Assembly (NCBI RefSeq): GCF_000023285.1 | Contig: NC_013162.1 | Coordinates: 2,012,501 to 2,076,500 of the forward strand | Direction of reading: 5' to 3' | Length of the DNA stretch: 64,000 nucleotides | Origin: Capnocytophaga ochracea DSM 7271 | Lineage (GTDB): Bacteria > Bacteroidota > Bacteroidia > Flavobacteriales > Flavobacteriaceae | Shown: positions 36,337-43,929 of the stretch, piece after piece | Position numbering within the stretch: the stretch's first letter is position 1 | Layout of the letters: each line of letters starts with the position of its first letter | Made by a program: the position numbers and the translations under genes | The notes under the pieces: generated by a model | Databases searched by the model: none | What the model saw: only the letters and a program-made list of their open reading frames with translations | What the model was told of the DNA's origin: nothing

Positions 36337-36902
36337 TCTTTAAATAATTCCTTTGTTGAAAAGCTTAAACTTGGAAACGCTATTGAGGTTACAGTATCAC
36401 CTTCTATTATAGGAGGTTGTGCGATATACTTTCCATTCTCTAAGCAATAGATATGTATAGCTTTGTAATCGGCGAAAGGATAGACTACCCAATATTCACG
36501 TACGCCACTTTCTTGGTATAATTCAAATTTTTGTTTCGTATCGTTTTCAGTATTTGTAGGTGAGAGTATTTCTACTACCAAATCGGGAGCACCTTTACAA
36601 CCGCGTTCGTCTAATTTTGAGGTATCGCATATTACACATACATCAGGTTGTACGACTGTATTTTCACTAAGGCGCACATCAAAAGGTGCATAATAGAGTT
36701 TGCAACCACATTCTTCATCAAATACTCCTAACATAGTACGTACCAATCGGCGTGAAATATCTTGATGAATCCGCTTAGGGGCAGGGCTCATTGCAAATAT
36801 CTTTCCTTTGAACAATTGTATTTTTTCCTTTAGTTGCCATAGCAAATAATCGGCATAAGTGTACGTTCTGTTCAAGTCTAACTGGTCTATACTTGTTACC
36901 AT
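36333..36902 (-). CDS. Uma2-family (DUF820) PD-(D/E)XK nuclease-like protein
   Basis: This 189-residue protein shows the Uma2/DUF820 core: YADYLLWQL, LFKGKIFAMSPAPKRIHQDI, VQPDVCVICD, APDLVVEILSPTN, KFELYQESGVREYWVV. VQPDV plus the VEILS segment resemble the D...ExK active site, though the expected ExK Lys is not obvious (EILSP). Uma2 proteins occur in many scattered copies in cyanobacteria and Bacteroidota and their role is unknown. It lies 15 bases after atpH and overlaps the lipoprotein gene, splitting atpH from atpA. Confidence 0.8.
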   Translation of the reverse strand: MVTSIDQLDLNRTYTYADYLLWQLKEKIQLFKGKIFAMSPAPKRIHQDISRRLVRTMLGVFDEECGCKLYYAPFDVRLSENTVVQPDVCVICDTSKLDERGCKGAPDLVVEILSPTNTENDTKQKFELYQESGVREYWVVYPFADYKAIHIYCLENGKYIAQPPIIEGDTVTSIAFPSLSFSTKELFKD

Positions 36903-36917
36903 AGTTTTAGCTTTTAT

Positions 36918-37466
36918 CTACAAAAACAATTTTTCTTGAAACTCTTGTTGTAATCGGTTGAGTTTGTGCGCTACACTAGCGTTGTATTGGACATCACCTA
37001 CACGGAGGATAAAGCCCCCTATAATGTTTTTATCTACCTTGTTTTCAAGAGTAACATTTTTATTTTTAGTAAGCATCATTACCTTTTCGAGTATCTCTTT
37101 GCGGGTAGCTTCATTAAGCGGACTTGCCGTAGTTACTACTGCTGTTTTGTTATGCTTATAATCGTTGTACAATACAACAAACTTCTCGGCTACTGCTCCG
37201 AGTATTGGCAAGCGTCGGTTCTGAATAAGCAAATCGAACAAACGTTGCGTTTCAGGAGTAACCATTGTAAATATTTCAGTAAGGACATTCTTCTTTACCG
37301 TTGTTTTCACAATAGGCGAAATGAGCATACGCTCCAAGTCCTTATTCATTTTTATTGTTTTATCTATCAAGGTCATATCAGCGAAAACCCCTTCTAATGC
37401 ATTTTGTAGAAGAGCGTATTCCAAGAGTGCCTTGGCATATCTATTTGCTACTCTCAATCCGTACAT
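36918..37466 (-). CDS. atpH: ATP synthase F1 delta subunit
   Basis: This 182-residue peripheral-stalk subunit joins F1 alpha to subunit b. It has the family start RVANRYAKALLEYAL, a central helical N-domain, and the C-terminal TASPLNEATRKEILEKV and IGGFILRVGDVQYNASV. It starts 7 bases after atpF. Confidence 0.95.
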   Translation of the reverse strand: MYGLRVANRYAKALLEYALLQNALEGVFADMTLIDKTIKMNKDLERMLISPIVKTTVKKNVLTEIFTMVTPETQRLFDLLIQNRRLPILGAVAEKFVVLYNDYKHNKTAVVTTASPLNEATRKEILEKVMMLTKNKNVTLENKVDKNIIGGFILRVGDVQYNASVAHKLNRLQQEFQEKLFL

Positions 37467-37473
37467 AACCTAT

Positions 37474-37965
37474 TTAGTTTAACGTAACACCTTTTAGATA
37501 ATCGTTGATGAGGGCAGTTTGTTTCTTCTCGTCTGAGAGTTCGCTCATCATCACTTTCTGAGCCATTTCAACAGAAAGAGCTGCCACTTGGTCTTTCAGT
37601 TGTGCCAACGCTACTTTCTTCTCACTGTCAATCGCTTGTTGCGCTTGTTTGATAAGCTTTTCGCCTTCGCGTTGTGCTTCTTCTTTGGCTTCTGTTACGA
37701 TTTTATCCTTAACATCTCTTGCCTCTTTCAAGATTACATCTCTCTCGGCACGTGCTTCAGCTAAAAGACGTTCATTATCGGCTTTGAGATTTGCCATTTG
37801 TTTTTGAGCTTCTTCAGCAGCTTCCAAAGCCTTATTGATAGAGTCTTCGCGTTGCTTTACCGCATTCATTATGGGCTTCCAAGCGTATTTTGCTAAGAGG
37901 AAAAGCAATATCAGAAATATGAGAGTATTCCAGAATAGTAAACTTTCGGGGTGTGCTAAATTCAT
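37474..37965 (-). CDS. atpF: ATP synthase F0 b subunit
   Basis: This 163-residue subunit has one N-terminal membrane helix (LLFWNTLIFLILLFLLAKYA) and a long, highly charged helical stalk (about 30-150) that forms the peripheral stator with delta. Length and organisation are standard. It is separated from atpE by a 154-base gap holding a strong hairpin. Confidence 0.96.
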   Translation of the reverse strand: MNLAHPESLLFWNTLIFLILLFLLAKYAWKPIMNAVKQREDSINKALEAAEEAQKQMANLKADNERLLAEARAERDVILKEARDVKDKIVTEAKEEAQREGEKLIKQAQQAIDSEKKVALAQLKDQVAALSVEMAQKVMMSELSDEKKQTALINDYLKGVTLN

Positions 37966-38075
37966 TTCTTTAGTTGTTATTTAGTCTTTAATAATATGAT
38001 TATTTTATTCTCTTTTGTGTTCCTTTATATAGGGATAAAAGGCAATTCACCATTAGTGGCATACGCCCTAATTTA

Positions 38076-38113
38076 TAAAACCGTTGTGTAACCAACCGTT
38101 GCACAACGGTTTT
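38076..38113 (-). promoter_or_regulatory. Strong hairpin downstream of atpE inside the atp operon
   Basis: AAAACCGTTGTG pairs with CACAACGGTTTT around an ACCAACCGTT-type loop, just 7 bases after the atpE stop. The following bases are A/T-rich but not a long T-run, so it looks like a leaky terminator or a 3' mRNA-stabilising stem that could raise c-subunit output relative to atpF. Confidence 0.6.
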
Positions 38114-38119
38114 GTCGTC

Positions 38120-38338
<219 letters not shown>

Positions 38339-38374
38339 TTACTTGTTAATTATCAATTGTTAATTATCAATTGA

Positions 38375-39442
38375 TTAGTGTTCTTCTTCCACTGCCTGTC
38401 CTATAAACAAAGCTGATAACAGTGTAAAAACATAGGCTTGCAAAACAGCTACCAATAGCTCCAAGATACAGATAAACAAGGTAAAAACTATCGACACAGG
38501 CGATATATACACCGTTCCAAAGATGAAGATGAGTGAAATCAAGCTCAGTACAATGATGTGCCCTGCCGTCATATTGGCAAATAAACGTATCATCAAGGCA
38601 AAAGGCTTAGTAAAAACACTCAACATTTCAATAGGTATCATAATTGGTAATATCCAGGTAGGAACTCCTGGGGGAGCAAAAATATGCTTCCAATAGTGTT
38701 TGTTACTGCTAAATAAAGTGAGAATAAGGGTAAAGATAGCCAACATACCTGTGAAAAGAATATTGTTAGTTACCGTACCAGCAAAGGGGAAAAACGGAAT
38801 TAATCCGAAGAGGTTTCCTATCCAAATCAAGAAAAACACAGTAAGCAAATAAGGCATATACCTATTGTAGTACTTTTCGCCTATGTTAGGAATCGCTATC
38901 TCATCGCGCACAAAGAGCACTATGGGTTCTAAAACTCCTGTTAAGCCTTTAGGAGCTTTGGGGTTCTTCTTGTAAGAACGTGCCATAGAGGTGAAGATAA
39001 GCACCATCAATACCGATACTAAAAGTAATGAAAACACGTTCTTAGTAATAGAAAAGTTTAACGGACGTGTATTGGTTACTTCTCCTTTCTCGTTGAAAGA
39101 GAGAGGTGTATCAGCATTTGCGTAGTAAATATCTTCTTTGTAGCGCACAAATCGCTGTCCGTCTTTATCTACTACTACTGTACCTTTGTTGTCGTGATGG
39201 AAGGCACTCGATAGGAAAGTCACTAATCCTTTATCGGTATAAAGAATGATAGGCAAGGGTAACGAATAAGTGTGCCCTTTATAATCAAACAAGTGAAAAT
39301 CGTGTGAATCGTTGATGTGTTCATCAATCAAATCGTTGATTTGAAAAGGCTCTCCTTCCTCATTTTCAGTTGCAAAACCTTGTAGAGGAATGAGTGAGGT
39401 TACAAATAAAGTGATATATAGAATGTAATTCTTTATTTTCAT
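38375..39442 (-). CDS. atpB: ATP synthase F0 a subunit
   Basis: This 355-residue protein begins with a signal-like segment (1-25) and a periplasmic region of about 110 residues typical of Bacteroidota AtpB. The membrane part follows with the essential Arg286 in MIRLFANMTAGH. It makes the proton half-channels. It is the first gene of the operon, with a TACATTTG promoter about 24 bases upstream; no atpI is seen. Confidence 0.95.
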   Translation of the reverse strand: MKIKNYILYITLFVTSLIPLQGFATENEEGEPFQINDLIDEHINDSHDFHLFDYKGHTYSLPLPIILYTDKGLVTFLSSAFHHDNKGTVVVDKDGQRFVRYKEDIYYANADTPLSFNEKGEVTNTRPLNFSITKNVFSLLLVSVLMVLIFTSMARSYKKNPKAPKGLTGVLEPIVLFVRDEIAIPNIGEKYYNRYMPYLLTVFFLIWIGNLFGLIPFFPFAGTVTNNILFTGMLAIFTLILTLFSSNKHYWKHIFAPPGVPTWILPIMIPIEMLSVFTKPFALMIRLFANMTAGHIIVLSLISLIFIFGTVYISPVSIVFTLFICILELLVAVLQAYVFTLLSALFIGQAVEEEH

Positions 39443-39465
39443 TACTTGTTTTGTTTTTATTCGTG

Positions 39466-39473
39466 CAAATGTA
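39466..39473 (-). promoter_or_regulatory. -7 element TACATTTG of the atp operon
   Basis: Minus-strand TACATTTG, 24 bases before the atpB ATG. Confidence 0.65.
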
Positions 39474-39604
39474 GGAGTTTTTATTTAAGTGACGAAATTA
39501 TTTAACACATTTTTTTACTTAATATAATATAACCTACTGAAATACAGAAGTTATATTTTAGCAGTTGAGATTTAGGTTTCGCTCTAATTATTAACTTCTA
39601 ATTC

Positions 39605-40123
39605 TTATAAAATGCTATACACAGGGTGTCCTTTGAGTTTCTCTCTGCCGTTCAGAAAGTGGAGTTCCATCAAGAAATCTAGTTGTACAATATCGCCACC
39701 GAGGCGTTCTACAAGTTTTACTACCGCTTCAGCAGTACCACCAGTAGCGAGGATATCGTCGTGAATAAGGATTTTTTCACCTTTCACAATAGCGTCTGCG
39801 TGAATTTCCAATACGTCTTGTCCGTACTCCAAATCGTAGGTTTGTGAGAGGGTTTTGTAAGGTAATTTACCTTTTTTGCGCACCGGTACAAAGCCAGCCC
39901 CCAATCGTTGTGCAAGCAACATCCCAAAGAAAAAACCTCTACTTTCCATACCCACTACTTTGTCTATTTTCTGTCCGTGCAGGTTCTCCACGAGCAAGTC
40001 GATTACATATTGCCCTGCTTTCACATCCATTAGCAATGGTGTAATATCTTTGAAGATAATTCCCTCTTTAGGAAAATCTTTAATATCTCTAATTTTACTT
40101 TTGATATATTCTTTTTTGTCCAT
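39605..40123 (-). CDS. apt: Adenine phosphoribosyltransferase
   Basis: This 172-residue purine-salvage enzyme converts adenine and PRPP to AMP. The PRPP motif is ILIHDDILATGGTAEA; MESRGFFFG and FVPVRKKGKLPY are Apt-specific segments. It follows the ctlX gene by 15 bases on the same strand, so they probably share a transcript. Confidence 0.96.
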   Translation of the reverse strand: MDKKEYIKSKIRDIKDFPKEGIIFKDITPLLMDVKAGQYVIDLLVENLHGQKIDKVVGMESRGFFFGMLLAQRLGAGFVPVRKKGKLPYKTLSQTYDLEYGQDVLEIHADAIVKGEKILIHDDILATGGTAEAVVKLVERLGGDIVQLDFLMELHFLNGREKLKGHPVYSIL

Positions 40124-40138
40124 TTTTTTACTTGTTAC

Positions 40139-41071
40139 CTAATTACGTGGATTAAACACTTCTGCTAGCATACACCTCGCACTGCCTCCTCCACAAGTCT
40201 CAATGGTCTCTAAATTGCTGTGGAGTATCTGGGTATATTTCTCAATTGTCTGTATCTGTTGAGGGGTAAGGGCGTTATAAGCGGTATCACTCATCACCAA
40301 ATAAGTACTGTCCTTACCCTGCACTTGTAGCATATTGCCTGCGTACTGACACATCTGCTCAGGGGTGATGCTGATAATCTCTTTCTTGTCTTCTTTTAGG
40401 TGATGCAAAAGGTTCTTGCGCTCACTCTTGTCGGTGATAGTATCTAAGCACACCACCGCAAAATTTTCACCTAAAGCCATCATTACATTGGTATGATAAA
40501 TAGGTACTTGCTTACCATCTACCTTTTGGTAAGCCTTGAAAATTACAGGCGTATACTCAAAATCTTCACAGAACTCAATAAATAGTTCCTCATCAGCGCG
40601 GGGCGAGAGCGCACAATAAGCCTTGCGATGCACGCGGTCGAGCACCATAGCCCCCGTACCTTCCAAGAAGATGTTTTCTTGCTCAGCATCAGTATAGTCA
40701 TACACATTTTCGATGAGAAAACCTTCTTCCTCTACCTTGTCCAAAATATCCTCACGACGCTCACGACGCCGATTTTCAGCAAACATAGGGTAAATTGCTA
40801 CGTTGCCATTTTGGTGAAAGGTAATCCAATTATTCGGAAATACCGAATCAGGAGTGTTTTGCTCGTAAATATCGTCTACGCCAATCACTTTTACTCCTAC
40901 CTCACGTAGTTTATGCACAAAGGCATCAAACTCTTGTTGCGCTTGGCGATTGATTTCCTCGTTCTTCAAATCCATTTCCTCCTGGAAATAGTTGTTCACA
41001 ACGGTTTCTTCGTTCATACGGAAGCGCACAGGGCGCACCATTAGTACAGTATTGGTAATTTGTTTTTTCAT
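40139..41071 (-). CDS. ctlX: CtlX-type amidinohydrolase (citrulline/arginine deiminase-like)
   Basis: This 310-residue member of the guanidino-group-modifying superfamily has MVRPVRFRMNEETVVNNYFQ at the start, then PNNWITFH, IFLEGTGAMVLDR, YHTNVMMALG with the likely catalytic His, and CGGGSARCMLAEV at the end with likely nucleophile Cys300. CtlX proteins hydrolyse citrulline or similar compounds. The ATG at 41071 is preferred to a TTG eight codons upstream, since the promoter at 41101-41108 would leave almost no leader for the latter. Confidence 0.85.
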   Translation of the reverse strand: MKKQITNTVLMVRPVRFRMNEETVVNNYFQEEMDLKNEEINRQAQQEFDAFVHKLREVGVKVIGVDDIYEQNTPDSVFPNNWITFHQNGNVAIYPMFAENRRRERREDILDKVEEEGFLIENVYDYTDAEQENIFLEGTGAMVLDRVHRKAYCALSPRADEELFIEFCEDFEYTPVIFKAYQKVDGKQVPIYHTNVMMALGENFAVVCLDTITDKSERKNLLHHLKEDKKEIISITPEQMCQYAGNMLQVQGKDSTYLVMSDTAYNALTPQQIQTIEKYTQILHSNLETIETCGGGSARCMLAEVFNPRN

Positions 41072-41100
41072 CAGTAAACAATGGTTAGCACTCAAAGCGA

Positions 41101-41108
41101 CAAAAGTA
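41101..41108 (-). promoter_or_regulatory. -7 element TACTTTTG of ctlX-apt
   Basis: Minus-strand TACTTTTG, 30 bases before the ATG at 41071. Confidence 0.65.
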
Positions 41109-41204
41109 CAAAATAATCAGTAATTAACAATGAAGCAAGAAAAATTATTTTTTCAAAAACGCTACAATTCCGATTTTATCAAGCTCCATTTTAATTTCAC
41201 CTTG

Positions 41205-41417
41205 CCTCTATTTTATCTTCCTCTTATCTTCACCTTATCTTCACCTTATCTTCGTTCATTGTTCGTCTTTTGTTCGTCTTTTGTTCGCCTTTTGTTCGTT
41301 GTAGAGCCACTGTAGAGCCACTGTAGACCCACTGTAGAGCCACTGTAGAGCCACTCATTGTTCGTTTATCATTTAAGCTCTGTATAAGTTACCCCTAATT
41401 TCACCATTAACCATTAA
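41205..41417. repeat. Degenerate 11-bp tandem array (array 4), longest copy
   Basis: About 18 units of 11 bp, read on the minus strand as GCTCTACAGTG, GGTCTACAGTG, AACAAAAGACG and AAGATAAGGTG types, form an inverted homologue of the array at 12741-12890 with more copies of several units. It ends in CCATTAA heptamers. The gap continues with A/T-rich sequence, a promoter at 41494 and the structured element at 41573. Confidence 0.85.
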
Positions 41418-41493
41418 TCTCTTTGCTAGTGTGAGTTTGTAGCTCGTACCTAAAAAATATGCACCAAAAAATTGTACAATTAAAAATTAGTTG

Positions 41494-41501
41494 TACATTT
41501 G
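41494..41501 (+). promoter_or_regulatory. -7 element TACATTTG before structured element A
   Basis: TTGTACATTTG lies 79 bases upstream of the first hairpin of element A. The same TGTACATTTG occurs 85 bases before element B, so both elements appear to be transcribed from matching promoters. Confidence 0.65.
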
Positions 41502-41572
41502 TAGCGAATTTAAAAACCATTTAAACACTATTTAAAAGAAACAGAAAAAACACTTACATAAAGACATAAATT

Positions 41573-41805
41573 AGCGTTTCGCTTTATAATTTCCTTTTTA
41601 TAGAAAACGACCATTTTTATTAAAGTAACTAAAGGGAAGTAGAAGTGGAAATGCCTACGTTATAAGCGTGGGCATTCCTTTTGCTTTAGTTACTGCCTTT
41701 GGTCGGGCTTCTATAAAAGTATAAGGAATGTGCCCGCGTTTTTTTATGCGCTTATATGAACGACAAAGGCAGAATCCGAAAAGCCTGTAATAGAGTAGGA
41801 AAAAT
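41573..41805 (+). ncRNA. Structured RNA element, copy A (leader of the lipoprotein operon)
   Basis: Pairings: hairpin AGCGTTTCGCT (41573-41583); P2 41599-41605 with 41709-41715 and 41608-41613 with 41700-41705; P3, 11 bp, 41624-41634 with 41684-41694; P4 GGAAATGCC (41647-41655) with GGCATTCC (41671-41678); P5 41720-41725 with 41751-41756; P6 AGGC (41767) with GCCT (41783). AAGGAATG (41723-41730) can also pair with CATTCCTT (41673-41680). Copy B at 54567 keeps all these with different bases in P2, P3 and P5. The element ends about 20 bases before the ATG of a lipoprotein gene. No named RNA family is recognised. Confidence 0.8.
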
Positions 41806-41824
41806 TTAAACTATTCAAAAAAAA

Positions 41825-42532
41825 ATGAAACACAAATTATTTTTAGTAGCTTTCATAGCTGGGTTTCTTGCAATCACAGCTTGTAAGAAAGATGAAAACA
41901 AAGGAGAAGAAGGGAAAACACTTAAAGTTTATCTTACTTATGGAGAATATGATAATCCTTTAGTGGGGAGGAAGATATATGCTTTTATTGACCCTAAAAA
42001 GATAGCAGTTACTCTATTGGAACAAGATAAAGAAGGTACTATTGATGGTACAAAATCAATAAGGGGACAAAATATTACTGACAACACTGGTAGCTATATA
42101 CTTTTTTCGAATTTAAAAGTTGGGTATACATACATAATAATAACTAAAAATAATAGTTGCCTAAGAAATACTAAGGAGAAAAATAAAGTAAAAATAGAAC
42201 CATATCATAATGGTTTAGTATATAATGTTGAATTCTATCAGGAATCAAATATTATTGTTAATAACTTCTTAGGGAAAGAAGTTTATTATACAATTGACAA
42301 GCCTGAATACGAAGGTATTGATGCCCAAAATATGTGGTTCTCAAATAGTAGTAGACAAATAACAATTAAACCCAAAGTTTATGACAATAATCAAATCTCT
42401 TCATTGGATAGCTATTATAAACATACTTTAATGCTTTATGATTCACCAAATGATACTATTCGACTTGTGAAAACTATAAACTTTGAAGTAAGAGAAGGTT
42501 GTGAACCTACTATAATTAATTTAAAACCATAA
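41825..42532 (+). CDS. Lipoprotein, probably surface exposed
   Basis: This 235-residue protein has signal peptide 1-19 with lipobox AITAC; the mature start C-K-K-D-E-N-K fits the Capnocytophaga lipoprotein export signal (Cys, any residue, Lys, two acidic residues). The remainder is beta-rich (LKVYLTYGEYDNP, GSYILFSNLKVGYTYIIIT), like an extracellular beta-sandwich; no family is recognised. It lies directly behind structured RNA element A and 12 bases before the next gene, with which it forms a two-gene unit. Confidence 0.7.
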   Translation: MKHKLFLVAFIAGFLAITACKKDENKGEEGKTLKVYLTYGEYDNPLVGRKIYAFIDPKKIAVTLLEQDKEGTIDGTKSIRGQNITDNTGSYILFSNLKVGYTYIIITKNNSCLRNTKEKNKVKIEPYHNGLVYNVEFYQESNIIVNNFLGKEVYYTIDKPEYEGIDAQNMWFSNSSRQITIKPKVYDNNQISSLDSYYKHTLMLYDSPNDTIRLVKTINFEVREGCEPTIINLKP

Positions 42533-42544
42533 AATCCAAATATA

Positions 42545-43444
42545 ATGAAAAGAAAAATCATTTTAACTGTATTTTTAATGTTGAATCTCGGTTTTGCAGT
42601 AGCTCAAGCTAAAAACTCGAGGAAAGAGTATACCGCTGTAGATAACCACACCTATAAAAAAGGGGAAACATTAGCTTTCGGTGTGCCAGCAAAAGGTACT
42701 CAGTACGAAAATATCTTTATCAATGATATTATAACCACTGGTGACTATATTTCTATGTTCACGGGAGGTTCTGTTGAAAAGAAAAGTTCGGACAATGCTA
42801 CTAAAGAACAACTTTCAGCTTTAGGTAATAAGGCTACTATTAAATATTTTGCCAATGGTATAGAGAATAATAAGTTGGTAGTTCTAAAATTAGATGATAA
42901 GAAAGAGATAAGGGCTTTCTTTGATAAGGCTTTACAAAACGGTGAAATTAAATCACAAGCCCAAGACTTTCAAACTACCGCTGATAAAATCTTTGCTAAT
43001 GCTACAAGAGGTAAAGGTGATGGCAATGGTACTGTAAAGAGTTTTTCACCTAAGTTTGATGTAAAGATCCTTTCAGTAGTAGGAGACAAAAAGGCTCAAA
43101 CCGTAACTGTAAATCTCTTGATTTCTCATAAATTAGTGCATCAAAAGGTATGCTTTAATGAAGATTCTAGCCATCTTTGGTATAATGCTAAAGCATACGA
43201 TTTTGAAGGTAATACATATCTATCTAAAGAAGTAGGTATTGGAAGTGACAGAAACTCTTATTATGCTTGTAATACAGTTCCTACTGAAGTGCCTGTAAAA
43301 GCTTTTGTAACTTTTAAACAAATATTACCAAGTGTTAAAGGTTTGAAATTTGCTTCTATATTAACAAAGTTTGGTCCTACTGATGGTTGGGATCGTGAAG
43401 TGACATATCTTGAACTCTCAGACCTCGTAATAGATTGGAAGTAA
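42545..43444 (+). CDS. Hypothetical exported protein
   Basis: This 299-residue protein has a clear signal peptide (1-22, LMLNLGFAVAQA). The mature part begins AVDNHTYKKGETLAFGVPAK, has a helical middle (about 85-140) and a beta-rich end (LSVVGDKKAQTVTVNLLISH, DRNSYYACNTVPTEVPVKA). No family is recognised. It is 12 bases after the lipoprotein gene and before a strong terminator, so the two are co-transcribed; a joint role at the cell surface is a guess. Confidence 0.65.
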   Translation: MKRKIILTVFLMLNLGFAVAQAKNSRKEYTAVDNHTYKKGETLAFGVPAKGTQYENIFINDIITTGDYISMFTGGSVEKKSSDNATKEQLSALGNKATIKYFANGIENNKLVVLKLDDKKEIRAFFDKALQNGEIKSQAQDFQTTADKIFANATRGKGDGNGTVKSFSPKFDVKILSVVGDKKAQTVTVNLLISHKLVHQKVCFNEDSSHLWYNAKAYDFEGNTYLSKEVGIGSDRNSYYACNTVPTEVPVKAFVTFKQILPSVKGLKFASILTKFGPTDGWDREVTYLELSDLVIDWK

Positions 43445-43470
43445 TAAATCATCTAATAGTAAAATTACAC

Positions 43471-43513
43471 AAAATCCCCGCAAAACTTATTGCAAGTCTT
43501 GCGGGGATTTTTT
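43471..43513. terminator. Terminator between the lipoprotein operon and ridA
   Basis: AAAATCCCCGCAA pairs with TTGCGGGGATTTT, followed by T; the A-run on the other side lets it act for ridA too. Confidence 0.9.
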
Positions 43514-43530
43514 GTCTCTACACAGCATTA

Positions 43531-43908
43531 CTACAATACAGCAATGCAAGAAATCTCTACTTCTACGGATTTAGGTAATTGTGCTACTTGTACGGTTTCG
43601 CGTGCAGGTGCTGTTGCCTCGTTGAAATAGCGTGCATATACGCCATTTACTTGCGCAAATTGCCCCATATCAGCTAAGAAAATAGTGGTTTTTACTACAT
43701 TCTCAAAAGTAGCTCCTGCTTCGGTAAGGATAGCTTTGAGGTTTTCCATTACTTGTTTGGTAGCGGCTTCTATGCCTTTCACTACTTCTCCCGTTGCAGG
43801 ATTTACTGGTATTTGTCCTGATACGTAGAGTGTGTTGCCAGCTTTCACGGCTTGTGTGTAAGGACCAATAGGTGCTGGCGCTTTTTCTGTAAAAATGATA
43901 TGTTTCAT
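43531..43908 (-). CDS. ridA: RidA family enamine/imine deaminase
   Basis: This 125-residue protein removes reactive 2-aminoacrylate-type enamines made by PLP enzymes. The family segments are APIGPYTQAVKAGNTLYVSG, QVMENLKAILTEAG and PARETVQVAQLP with the catalytic Arg, ending VEISCIAV. It lies 21 bases after the M23 peptidase gene and is probably co-transcribed with it. Confidence 0.95.
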   Translation of the reverse strand: MKHIIFTEKAPAPIGPYTQAVKAGNTLYVSGQIPVNPATGEVVKGIEAATKQVMENLKAILTEAGATFENVVKTTIFLADMGQFAQVNGVYARYFNEATAPARETVQVAQLPKSVEVEISCIAVL

Positions 43909-43929
43909 ATAGCTATTAGTTATTAGTCG

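Noticed and set aside
41130-41315. Plus-strand 61-codon frame between ctlX and the lipoprotein gene
   Set aside because: Most of it lies in the 11-bp array; the product is low-complexity Leu/Phe/Ser and the array homologue at 12.7 kb codes for nothing similar.
41573-41805. Element A as a known class such as cobalamin, TPP or tmRNA
   Set aside because: Strings such as GTGCCCGCG in copy A superficially resemble riboswitch boxes but are not kept in copy B; the invariant strings do not match those classes.
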